Assembly (NCBI GenBank): GCA_947177345.1
Contig: CAMWUB010000028.1
Span: forward strand, 1-11,349
From: an uncultured Ruminococcus sp.
Lineage (GTDB): Bacteria; Bacillota; Clostridia; Oscillospirales; Ruminococcaceae
DNA length: 11,349 nucleotides
Direction: 5' to 3'
The notes below the pieces were generated by a model that worked only from the letters and a program-made list of their open reading frames with translations, made no database searches and was not told the DNA's origin. This document shows, in pieces, positions 1 through 6,796 of the stretch. Position 1 is the stretch's first letter. Each line of letters begins with the position of its first letter. Both the position numbers and the translations under genes were made by a program.

Positions 1-29
1 AATATTCTGTTGTTATCGGGAAATAGTAC

Positions 30-58
30 TTGACAGAAATATATTTTTTTGTTATACT
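30..58 (+). promoter_or_regulatory. Sigma-A type promoter of the pfp-ART unit
   Basis: The -35 box TTGACA lies at 30-35 and the -10 box TATACT at 53-58, separated by exactly 17 bp. This is one base from the housekeeping sigma-A consensus. Transcription would start near base 65, giving a leader of about 27 nt that holds a GGAGG ribosome-binding site at 77-81, ten bases before the ATG at 92. The short leader leaves no room for a riboswitch. Bases 1-29 show no recognisable element. Confidence 0.85.
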
Positions 59-91
59 GAATATAAATTATATTTCGGAGGAAAAATTTTT

Positions 92-1309
92 ATGATAAAT
101 ATAGCTGTTGCACAATCCGGAGGTCCGACGTGTGCTATTAATGCTTCACTGGTAGGAGTATTTCGGGAATCACTGAAAGAACCGTCTATTGATGCAATAT
201 TCGGTTCTATAAACGGCATAGAAGGTATTATTGACAATCATCTTGTTGATTTGAAATCAATGCTCCTTACTGATGATGACATTGAACTTCTCAGACAGAC
301 ACCTTCAACTGTTCTTGGTTCATGTCGGTATAAGCTCCCTGACTGGCATGAAAATGAAGAAATCTATAAGAAAATAGTCTCCACTCTTAAACAACGTAAT
401 ATAGGAGCGTTTTTCTATATAGGCGGTAACGATTCCATGGATACGGTAAACAAATTATCTGAATACTTCGCAACAATTGACCTCGACGTGAAAGTAATCG
501 GAATACCTAAAACTATAGATAATGATTTATGCATAACTGACCATACCCCCGGTTTCGGTTCGGCGGCGAAGTATGTCGCTACCACACTCCACGAGATAAC
601 AAGAGATAGCACTGTTTACAGTATGCCGTCCGTGACTATTGTCGAGATAATGGGCAGAAATGCCGGTTGGCTTACCGCTTCAACGGCGGTACTTCACGCT
701 ATGGGCGAGACTTCACCGCACCTTATCTATGTTCCGGAAGCTGACTTTTCACTTGAAAATTTCCTCCGTGATGTCCGTCAAGAGATGTCAAAACATAAGG
801 CTGTAATCGTTGCCATATCTGAGGGGATAGAAGTTCCGGAAGGTGTGCAGTCCGGAGTAATTGATAACTTCGGACACAAGTATCTTTCCGGAATAGGTAA
901 GTATCTTGAAGATATTGTCCGTAATGAAATCGGTTGTAAAGTGCGTTCCGTGGAACTGAACGTAATGCAGAGATGTTCTTCACACCTTGCCTCAAAGACA
1001 GACATAGACGAGGCGGAAAGTATCGGTTCTGCCGGTGTAAGATGTGCTTTAAGCGGTCAGACAGGTAAAGTTATGGTTTTCCGGCGTATTTCCGATATGC
1101 CGTATACTATCGTAATCGAAACCGCTGACGCTTTCAAGATAGCCAATAATGTCAAAAATCTGCCAGAAGAGTATATAAATTCTACAGGAAATAATATCCT
1201 TGATTCTGCTATACCGTATTTTATGCCGTTGATTCAGGGTGAACTTAACCCTATTATGTCTCAGGGAGTGCCTAAACATTTTGCAATACATGAATCAGTA
1301 CTTAAATAA
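92..1309 (+). CDS. pfp: 6-phosphofructokinase, predicted pyrophosphate-dependent
   Basis: This cytoplasmic glycolytic enzyme phosphorylates fructose 6-phosphate to fructose 1,6-bisphosphate. Family landmarks are visible in order: QSGGPT at residues 8-13, IGGNDSM at 110-116, PKTIDND at 139-145, TPGFGSAAK at 152-160, MGRNAGWL at 187-194 and MQRCSSHLAS at 292-301. ATP-dependent enzymes have Gly at the two positions equivalent to E. coli Gly104 and Gly124. Here they are Asp114 and Lys140, the known signature of PPi-dependent enzymes, in which these side chains block ATP. The length of 405 residues fits bacterial PPi-type enzymes. Asn113 stands where most family members have the metal-binding Asp (GGDG or GGDD). 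The ATG at 92 has a GGAGG at ten bases. The gene heads a two-gene unit, overlapping the next gene by 20 nt. The PPi donor is inferred from sequence. Confidence 0.93.
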   Translation: MINIAVAQSGGPTCAINASLVGVFRESLKEPSIDAIFGSINGIEGIIDNHLVDLKSMLLTDDDIELLRQTPSTVLGSCRYKLPDWHENEEIYKKIVSTLKQRNIGAFFYIGGNDSMDTVNKLSEYFATIDLDVKVIGIPKTIDNDLCITDHTPGFGSAAKYVATTLHEITRDSTVYSMPSVTIVEIMGRNAGWLTASTAVLHAMGETSPHLIYVPEADFSLENFLRDVRQEMSKHKAVIVAISEGIEVPEGVQSGVIDNFGHKYLSGIGKYLEDIVRNEIGCKVRSVELNVMQRCSSHLASKTDIDEAESIGSAGVRCALSGQTGKVMVFRRISDMPYTIVIETADAFKIANNVKNLPEEYINSTGNNILDSAIPYFMPLIQGELNPIMSQGVPKHFAIHESVLK

Positions 1310-2057
1310 TCAGGAAAAACTATGGCTTCGGTACTATATAGGCGACGTTTCCGGCACTGACCCTTTCTGGAGTGAACCGAAAGCCTACCTTGTGCTGAAC
1401 TCTCTTCTGTATGACAGCATTGAAACTGAAATTTCACGTACAAAAGAGGGAAAATTTCTTAATCCGGCGATACTTGACGACGTGGACAGGCTTCTTGACT
1501 TCTATGACAATATGTTTTCAGCATTCCGGAAATGCCATACAGAAAATGGCATTATTACGTACCGTGTGGAGCGTTACGCTGATTTTATGCCCATACTCAA
1601 CGGAAAACATACAGTTTCATTCACATCGACTTCAACAGGTGGTTTTCTTGATGCCTACCGTGACCGCAAGGGAATTACTCTGGTTAAATTTTCTATTCCT
1701 GAAAATGTTTCCTGTATAGACGTTGCGGAAGTTCTTGACTTCTATGCAAAACCTGAAGAAAAAGAAGTTTTATTACCGCCGTTCATTTCACTTAGTCTGA
1801 CGGAAATTCCCATGACGGAAAATGAATTGTCCATAACCGATTCTGACGGAAAAAGTCCGGTAAATTCGTATAACGCCGTATGCAGTGCGTTGAATACAAG
1901 GGAACGTACCGGAAATATTTCCCATGACGGAGCAGGAGCAGGCAGGCGTATATATAAAGCACTGAATAACGGTTTAACTCCGAAAGAAAACGATATTGAA
2001 ATATATACTTATTGGAAAAGAAATTTACAGGCGATATACAAAAACTGCTGTACCTGA
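1290..2057 (+). CDS. Putative intracellular R-S-E mono-ADP-ribosyltransferase
   Basis: The 255-residue product has the three catalytic blocks of R-S-E ADP-ribosyltransferases, which transfer ADP-ribose from NAD+ to a target. These are ITYR ending at Arg92, FTSTS at 111-115, and EKEVLLPP at 157-164, with Glu157 and catalytic Glu159. FY at 151-152 fits the ARTT-loop aromatics just before E-x-E, and the E-x-E type is usually arginine-directed. Spacing is 21 residues from Arg to Ser and 46 from Ser to Glu. The N-terminal 90 residues look helical; about 90 residues of unknown role follow the catalytic core. There is no signal peptide or membrane segment, so a cytosolic protein is expected. ATG 1290 is chosen because the upstream in-frame ATG at 1239 lies deep in pfp and lacks a ribosome-binding site. 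The only upstream purine run (GGGAG at 1264) is distant, so coupling to pfp translation is likely. The target is unknown. Confidence 0.75.
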   Translation: MNQYLNNQEKLWLRYYIGDVSGTDPFWSEPKAYLVLNSLLYDSIETEISRTKEGKFLNPAILDDVDRLLDFYDNMFSAFRKCHTENGIITYRVERYADFMPILNGKHTVSFTSTSTGGFLDAYRDRKGITLVKFSIPENVSCIDVAEVLDFYAKPEEKEVLLPPFISLSLTEIPMTENELSITDSDGKSPVNSYNAVCSALNTRERTGNISHDGAGAGRRIYKALNNGLTPKENDIEIYTYWKRNLQAIYKNCCT

Positions 2058-2077
2058 AGTACAGCAGTTGTTTTTTT
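2043..2077 (+). terminator. Intrinsic terminator, probably bidirectional
   Basis: A perfect 11-bp stem (arms 2043-2053 and 2059-2069) closes a five-base loop, followed by G and seven T at 2071-2077. The TGA stop of the ADP-ribosyltransferase gene (2055-2057) sits in the loop. Read on the minus strand, the same stem is followed by five T, so it can also end transcripts of the convergent membrane-protein gene, whose stop codon is at 2076-2078. Confidence 0.92.
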
Positions 2078-2966
2078 ATTCTGATAAATCTTCAATGATT
2101 TTGTCAAGTATGGGGAAATCCCTGTCAAAAGTTTCTTTCATGTCATCTTCGTCGGCGTAAAGAAGATTACGAGGTTTTCGTATACCTATGTATAAATCGT
2201 TAGTTATTTCCGAGGGGTCAACGCCGATACGCTCCGCAAAATCAGTATTTTTCAGGAAAAATCCGTAAGACCTCACCTGTATATTATCGGGATATATTTC
2301 CGACAAGTCAACAAGTGTATTCTGTGGGTCAAGTACGGAGCTCACATTTGAACCACCTACAATTATTACAGCATCAGCAGACTGCATTTCTGTCGTAAAT
2401 TTGGTTTCGTTGCCGTTCTGATAGTTCAGATATGAGTTATCGGAGTACGGAATATAATAAGTAGATACTTTTATTTCACCGTTACCGTTGTAATCCTCAA
2501 TGAAATTTTCAAGATATTCTTCAAATCCGGCGGAAGTTCCGATAGCATTGTTATCGCATAAGACAAGTACGATCATATCCGGATTTGGACGTGTAACGAG
2601 TGTATACGTCAGATAGACGGCAAGTACTACAAAGAATATCGCAAGAAAAAGCCACCACTTGTTATGATAAAAGAAATTGATTATTTTTTTCCATGGAGAC
2701 AGCTTTATTTCTTCGGGGTGTTCTTCACGGATAGTTTCGCTTTCAGTGATTACTCCCTGTTTCAGCCGGATAAGTTCAAGACGTTCCGCCTGAATTTTCC
2801 TGTCATATTCTTCTTGTTTCTTACGTTTCCGAAGTTCAATCTGACGGAGCATTTCTTTTTCCTGTTGTTCACGCATTTCCTTAGCCGTCTGGAAAACGCT
2901 TTTATTTACGTCAATTTTTTTGTCGTCGTTTTCAACGGAATTTTCTTTGTTTTTATCTTTTTTCAT
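2076..2966 (-). CDS. Uncharacterised single-pass membrane protein with charged N-terminal coiled coil
   Basis: I do not recognise a named family for this 296-residue protein. Residues 1-90 are extremely charged and Lys/Glu-rich, with a predicted helix or coiled coil around 28-70 (runs such as EMREQQEKEM). One hydrophobic segment lies at about 103-124 (WWLFLAIFFVVLAVYLTY). The remaining 170 residues form an acidic globular domain opening with a DMIVLVLCD strand and containing QSADAVIIVGG at roughly 203-213, which suggests an alpha/beta fold. With no cleavable signal peptide, the likely topology is N-terminus inside and globular domain outside. The start ATG follows GAGGT, which overlaps the end of the upstream symporter gene; the gap between the genes is only 2 nt, so the two are almost certainly co-transcribed. 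A role alongside the transporter is possible but is inference from position only. Confidence 0.8.
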   Translation of the reverse strand: MKKDKNKENSVENDDKKIDVNKSVFQTAKEMREQQEKEMLRQIELRKRKKQEEYDRKIQAERLELIRLKQGVITESETIREEHPEEIKLSPWKKIINFFYHNKWWLFLAIFFVVLAVYLTYTLVTRPNPDMIVLVLCDNNAIGTSAGFEEYLENFIEDYNGNGEIKVSTYYIPYSDNSYLNYQNGNETKFTTEMQSADAVIIVGGSNVSSVLDPQNTLVDLSEIYPDNIQVRSYGFFLKNTDFAERIGVDPSEITNDLYIGIRKPRNLLYADEDDMKETFDRDFPILDKIIEDLSE

Positions 2967-2968
2967 AG

Positions 2969-4381
2969 TTACCTCTTTTTATGACGTTCTAAATAGTCTT
3001 TAGTTTCCTTGGCGACCACACCGGATAGTCCAATCAATGCGACTATGTTCGGGAGTGCCATGAGACCGTTGAAAATATCAGCGATATTCCATACAGCTTC
3101 CACAGTAAGATAAGGACCTGCAAAGACTGCTGTTATATATATCCATCTGTATATATTTATTGTGGACTTCTTTGAACCTATAAGATATGAGAGACACCTT
3201 TCCGAATAGTAATTCCAGCCTAAAATAGTCGTGAACGCAAAGAATGTAAGGCACAGCATAAGCAGTAATGACGATACTTTTTCAGGGAATGGAAGTCCAT
3301 ACTTGAAAGCGTCTGTAGTTATCGCAACACCTTCGAGCCCCTCTTTTTTATGACTGCCTGCCATTACGATAGCTAAACCGGTCATAGTACATACAATTAT
3401 AGTATCTATAAATGTACCTGTCATGGTGACAAGTCCCTGACGTACCGGTTCTTTAGTACGTGCAGCAGCGGCGGCGATAGGGGCTGAACCTAAACCGGCT
3501 TCATTGGAAAATATTCCTCGTGCGATTCCTTTCTGCATGGACAGCATTACAAGTGATATTCCGGTAACACCACCTACTACAGAACGGATTCCGAATGCAC
3601 TCTGTATTATTTCCGCAATAGCTGACGGTATTTCCGTAATATGTCCGAAAATTATTATCAGACAGCTTGATATGTATATTACTATCATAACTGGTACGAC
3701 TATTTCAGATACTGTTGCGATACGTTTTATACCGCCTATTACTATCAGTGCTACGAGTACCGTTATAACAAATCCGGATATTATAGTTGCGTAAGTATAA
3801 GTATTTCCTAAAATATTTACGGTATTTTCAGCATTCGGGTCAAAGAAACCGTTTATCGCAGAAGTGATACCGTTAATCTGCGTGATAGTTCCGATACCCA
3901 TTATACCCGCAAGCAGTCCGAAAAGTGCGAAAAGTTTACCTAACCATTTCCATTTCTTACCTAAACCGTTTTCTATATAGTAAAAAGGTCCGCCAATTAT
4001 AGCCCCCTGCTTGTCGGTGGTTCTGTATTTAACCGCAAGAAGTCCCTCAGAATATTTTGTAGCCATTCCGAAAAATGCAGCTATTTCCATCCAGAATAAA
4101 GCACCTGCTCCGCCTATACTCATAGCGGTTGCGACACCGACTATATTTCCAGTACCTATCGTAGCGGATAAAGCCGTACACAATGCCGCAAAACTCGATA
4201 CCTCACCGCTTGCGTTTTCCTCGTCGGTGAACATGAATTTTAAAGCAGTTCCTAACTTCCGAACCTGTATGAATCCTACACGGACAGTCAGCATTATTCC
4301 GCAACCTATTATCAGTACTATAAGAGGTACACCCCATACAAAATCGTCTATACTTTTAACAATACTATTGAATGTTTCCAA
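2969..4381 (-). CDS. Sodium:alanine/glycine symporter, AGCS family
   Basis: This polytopic inner-membrane protein imports small neutral amino acids, typically alanine or glycine, with sodium. Family blocks visible near the N-terminus are TALSATIGTGNIVGVA (about 69-84), the GGAGALFWME signature (about 90-99) and GGPFYYIENGLG (about 130-141). Around ten further hydrophobic segments follow, including IFSNEAGLGSAPIAAA, which is also characteristic of the family. The start is taken as TTG at 4381-4379, because AAAAGGAG (4397-4390) lies 8 nt upstream. The GTG three codons earlier (4390) shares its first G with that ribosome-binding site and could not be read from it. The result is 470 residues, normal for the family. 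The gene lies downstream of a terminator that ends lysS, and directly upstream of the membrane-protein gene. Substrate identity cannot be read from sequence. Confidence 0.93.
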   Translation of the reverse strand: METFNSIVKSIDDFVWGVPLIVLIIGCGIMLTVRVGFIQVRKLGTALKFMFTDEENASGEVSSFAALCTALSATIGTGNIVGVATAMSIGGAGALFWMEIAAFFGMATKYSEGLLAVKYRTTDKQGAIIGGPFYYIENGLGKKWKWLGKLFALFGLLAGIMGIGTITQINGITSAINGFFDPNAENTVNILGNTYTYATIISGFVITVLVALIVIGGIKRIATVSEIVVPVMIVIYISSCLIIIFGHITEIPSAIAEIIQSAFGIRSVVGGVTGISLVMLSMQKGIARGIFSNEAGLGSAPIAAAAARTKEPVRQGLVTMTGTFIDTIIVCTMTGLAIVMAGSHKKEGLEGVAITTDAFKYGLPFPEKVSSLLLMLCLTFFAFTTILGWNYYSERCLSYLIGSKKSTINIYRWIYITAVFAGPYLTVEAVWNIADIFNGLMALPNIVALIGLSGVVAKETKDYLERHKKR

Positions 4382-4401
4382 AAAAATCACTCCTTTTCAA
4401 T

Positions 4402-4434
4402 AAAAAAGACGGCAGAAATAATTTTACCGTCTTT
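4402..4434 (-). terminator. Intrinsic terminator after lysS, abutting the symporter RBS
   Basis: On the minus strand an AAAGACGG arm (4434-4427) pairs perfectly with CCGTCTTT (4412-4405) across a 14-base loop that can add two weak inner pairs. It is followed by six T (4407-4402). It begins ten bases after the lysS stop codon and ends only about five bases before the ribosome-binding site of the symporter gene. No promoter can fit between them. Confidence 0.85.
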
Positions 4435-4443
4435 CTATCATTT

Positions 4444-6033
4444 TTATTCGTCTTCTTTGACAGGTCTTCCGCTGTTAGCCGGAATCGGTTTCATAGTAGG
4501 GAAAAGAAGTACATCTCTTATAGATGCACTGTCAGTAAGCAACATAACAAGTCTGTCGAGACCAAAACCAAGCCCACCAGTTGGTGGCAGACCGTATTCA
4601 AGTGCAGTAACAAAATCCTCGTCGACTTCAGCATTTGTTCCCTGAGCCTTTTTAGCTTCAACCTGTTTAACAAAACGTTCTTTCTGGTCGATAGGGTCAT
4701 TGAGTTCTGAGAATGCGTTACCCATTTCACGACAGTAAATAAAATATTCAAATCTTTCTGTGAATGCTGGGTCTGTAGGTTTTCTTTTTGCGAGTGGTGA
4801 ATTTTCTACCGGATAATCATAAATAATAGTTGGCTGAATCAGCTTGTCTTCAACGAATGTATCAAAGAATGCAATTAAAACGTGTCCTTTAGTAGCGTTT
4901 TCGCCCTCGTCGACTATAACACCCTTTTCCTTGGCACAGGCACGTGCGGATTCGTCATCTGACCAGTCGTTGTAATCTACACCGGCGTATTTCTTTACAG
5001 CCTCAACCATAGTGAGACGTTCCCATTTTTTGCCTAAGTCGATTTCAACACCCTGATATGTTATCTTAGATGTACCGCATACATTTTCGGCGATAGTACG
5101 GTACATATTTTCGATTAAGTCCATCATGCCGATGTAGTCTGTATAAGCCTGATACATTTCAACAGATGTGAACTCCGGATTATGTGATGTGTCCATACCT
5201 TCGTTACGGAAAATACGTCCTACTTCATAGACCTTTTCAAAACCACCGACGATAAGACGCTTTAAATAAAGTTCCGTTTCAATTCTCAGATACATGGGAA
5301 TATCAAGTGTATTATGATGTGTTATAAACGGTCTCGCAGATGCACCTATTTCAAGGGTATGGAGTACCGGTGTATCGACTTCTAAATAGCCGAGATTATC
5401 GAGATAGTTACGTACTTCACGGAGTATCTGACTTCTTTTCACGAAAGTATCTTTAACATCAGGATTTACAATCAAATCGACGTAACGCTGTCTGTATCTC
5501 ATGTCTTGGTCTTTGAGACCGTGCCACTTTTCAGGAAGTGGGAGCAGGGATTTTGAAAGAAGTGTTACCTTATGTGCGTGTATGGAAATTTCACCTGTAC
5601 GTGTACGGAAAACAAAGCCCTCAACGCCTATGATATCGCCAATATCCCACTTTTTAAACTCTTTAAATTCTTCCTTGCCTATGTCGTTCTGACGTACATA
5701 TACCTGTATTCTGTCCGAACCGTCACGAATATCGATAAAATTAGCTTTACCCATATTACGCCAACTCATTATACGTCCGGCAAGACGGAAGTCAACGGAT
5801 TTTATTTCTTCGAGACCGGCTTTCAGTTTTTCCTCATCGCCGTCTGCTTCGCTGATAATACGTGCTTCGTCCTTCTCGAATTTAGCTTTTAATTCGCCTG
5901 CTTTAATGGTAACGTCGTATTTTGTTATGGTGTAAGGGTCGGCGTTGTTACTCTTGAGTTCAGCGAGTTTTTCAAGCCTTACTTTTTTCTGTTCAGTATC
6001 TGTCGACTGTACAGACTGAATATTTTCACTCAT
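4444..6033 (-). CDS. lysS: Lysyl-tRNA synthetase, class II
   Basis: The enzyme charges tRNA-Lys with lysine in the cytoplasm. An anticodon-binding OB fold occupies about residues 83-160 (VDFRLAGRIMSWRNMGKANFI region). Class II motif 1 lies at about 200-222, motif 2 covers VGRIFRNEGMDTSHNPEF at 271-288, and motif 3 is GGLGFGLDRLVML at 486-498. The LysRS-specific EIGASARPFITHHNTLDIPM stretch is at 228-247. At 529 residues it is slightly longer than the usual 490-510; the extra length is an acidic insertion at about 54-80 before the OB fold. The ATG at 6033 has AAAGGA eight bases upstream. The gene sits 24 nt after greA with no promoter visible between them, so a greA-lysS transcript, common in Clostridia, is expected. 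A terminator follows. Confidence 0.97.
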   Translation of the reverse strand: MSENIQSVQSTDTEQKKVRLEKLAELKSNNADPYTITKYDVTIKAGELKAKFEKDEARIISEADGDEEKLKAGLEEIKSVDFRLAGRIMSWRNMGKANFIDIRDGSDRIQVYVRQNDIGKEEFKEFKKWDIGDIIGVEGFVFRTRTGEISIHAHKVTLLSKSLLPLPEKWHGLKDQDMRYRQRYVDLIVNPDVKDTFVKRSQILREVRNYLDNLGYLEVDTPVLHTLEIGASARPFITHHNTLDIPMYLRIETELYLKRLIVGGFEKVYEVGRIFRNEGMDTSHNPEFTSVEMYQAYTDYIGMMDLIENMYRTIAENVCGTSKITYQGVEIDLGKKWERLTMVEAVKKYAGVDYNDWSDDESARACAKEKGVIVDEGENATKGHVLIAFFDTFVEDKLIQPTIIYDYPVENSPLAKRKPTDPAFTERFEYFIYCREMGNAFSELNDPIDQKERFVKQVEAKKAQGTNAEVDEDFVTALEYGLPPTGGLGFGLDRLVMLLTDSASIRDVLLFPTMKPIPANSGRPVKEDE

Positions 6034-6057
6034 TGGTATAGTCCTTTCTGTGATTGA

Positions 6058-6522
6058 TTATTTAGAGATTTCTATAACCTCGAAACGTAATTCACCGGCT
6101 GGTGCTTCTACTACAAATACATCACCGACTTTTTTCTTCATAGCAGCCTTGCCTATCGGTGATTCGTCGGAAATTTTACCCTCACGTACATTAGCGTGAT
6201 TAGTTCCTACGATAGTGAATGTTTCTGTTTTGCCGGTATCGAGACGTTTTATTGTAATTTTTGAACTCATACCCACTTCATCGGTGGAAGCGTTCTCAAT
6301 GATTTCCGCATTGTCAATAGTATACTGAAGTTCAGCAATCTGAGCTTCCAGAATAGCCTGTTCATTTTTTGCCTCATCGTATTCGGCATTTTCGGAAAGG
6401 TCGCCGTATGAACGTGCCACTTTAAGTCTTTCGGCAACTTCCTTACGTTTATTTATTTTGAGGTCGTCAAGCTCTGCAACAAGTTTGTTATAGCTTTCAC
6501 GGGACATTTTTTTAACAGCCAT
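6058..6522 (-). CDS. greA: Transcription elongation factor GreA
   Basis: GreA enters the secondary channel of RNA polymerase and stimulates cleavage of backtracked transcripts. The N-terminal coiled-coil domain (residues 1-75) carries the tip motif GDLSENAEYDEAK at 40-52. Its acidic residues Asp41 and Glu44 match the positions used in E. coli GreA. The C-terminal FKBP-like domain (80-154) has the conserved SPIGKA at 121-126 and KKVGD at 130-134. The length of 154 residues is typical. The ATG at 6522 has AAGGAG at 6540-6535, spaced 12 bases, slightly long but acceptable. It is the first gene of the greA-lysS unit, transcribed from the promoter at 6577-6605 and divergent from lepA. Confidence 0.97.
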   Translation of the reverse strand: MAVKKMSRESYNKLVAELDDLKINKRKEVAERLKVARSYGDLSENAEYDEAKNEQAILEAQIAELQYTIDNAEIIENASTDEVGMSSKITIKRLDTGKTETFTIVGTNHANVREGKISDESPIGKAAMKKKVGDVFVVEAPAGELRFEVIEISK

Positions 6523-6551
6523 GATAAAAAACCGCTCCTTTTTATGATAAT

Positions 6552-6571
6552 ATCCGGTAATAATCCGGTAA
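6552..6571. repeat. Tandem direct repeat in the greA leader
   Basis: ATCCGGTAA occurs twice, at 6552-6560 and 6563-6571, with an 11-bp period, about one helical turn. The copies cover the predicted greA transcription start (about 6570) and the first 18 bases of its leader. The position and phasing suit a protein-binding site, but no known operator consensus is recognised, and a chance duplication is possible. Confidence 0.45.
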
Positions 6572-6576
6572 CTTAT

Positions 6577-6605
6577 ATTATAATATATAATTTCCGGCTT
6601 GTCAA
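6577..6605 (-). promoter_or_regulatory. Consensus sigma-A promoter of greA-lysS
   Basis: On the minus strand TTGACA (6605-6600) is followed after exactly 17 bp by TATAAT (6582-6577), a perfect consensus. Transcription would start near 6570, giving a leader of about 48 nt before greA. The leader contains the ATCCGGTAA direct repeats. Confidence 0.9.
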
Positions 6606-6668
6606 GGAATTTTTGACAGATTCTTGTAAAAACAGTTTTTTAATACCGGAGTATGTACCATTTTTTTC

Positions 6669-6697
6669 TTGACTGTATAAATTTTCTGTGATATAAT
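6669..6697 (+). promoter_or_regulatory. lepA: Extended -10 sigma-A promoter of the lepA-hemW unit
   Basis: TTGACT (6669-6674) and TATAAT (6692-6697) are 17 bp apart, and TG at 6689-6690 adds an extended -10 element. The predicted start near 6704 leaves a 5' leader of about 93 nt before lepA. That leader holds two overlapping short reading frames. The greA and lepA promoters are divergent, their -10 boxes about 110 bp apart. Confidence 0.9.
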
Positions 6698-6720
6698 AAG
6701 ATAAAGTATGGAAATTCAAA

Positions 6721-6777
6721 ATGACCGTAACGGAAACTGAATCTGAAATAACTGAAGAAGTAGCTGTTTCGGATTAA
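6721..6777 (+). other. Possible 18-codon leader ORF upstream of lepA
   Basis: An ATG at 6721 opens an 18-residue acidic frame (MTVTETESEITEEVAVSD) that ends in TAA at 6775-6777, 19 bases before the lepA start. A GGA eight bases upstream is a weak ribosome-binding site. A second tiny frame (ATG 6708, ten codons, stop at 6738-6740) overlaps it out of frame. Both lie inside the predicted lepA transcript. Either could be a chance frame; no regulatory peptide family is recognised. Confidence 0.25.
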
Positions 6778-6796
6778 AGAAAAGAGGAGATAAATT

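Noticed and set aside
1239..1289. Longer start for the ADP-ribosyltransferase gene at ATG 1239
   Set aside because: It would add 17 residues encoded wholly inside pfp, with no ribosome-binding site and a composition unlike the rest of the protein.
1411..1719. 102-codon frame inside the ADP-ribosyltransferase gene
   Set aside because: It overlaps the catalytic coding sequence in another frame, and its product shows no coherent motif.
92..2077. Toxin-antitoxin reading of the pfp-ART pair
   Set aside because: The upstream partner is a full-length metabolic enzyme, not a small antitoxin, and no immunity-like gene lies nearby.
2664..2984. Phe-rich plus-strand frame opposite the coiled-coil protein gene
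   Set aside because: It is the antisense shadow of the Lys/Glu-rich coding strand, with no ribosome-binding site or family features.
4382..4390. GTG at 4390 as start of the symporter gene
   Set aside because: The GTG begins on the last base of the AAAAGGAG site, leaving no spacing, whereas the TTG nine bases later is ideally placed.
6613..6646. TTGACA at 6613-6618 as a second plus-strand promoter
   Set aside because: Nothing resembling a -10 box lies 16-18 bp downstream; the nearest TAATAC is 22 bp away.
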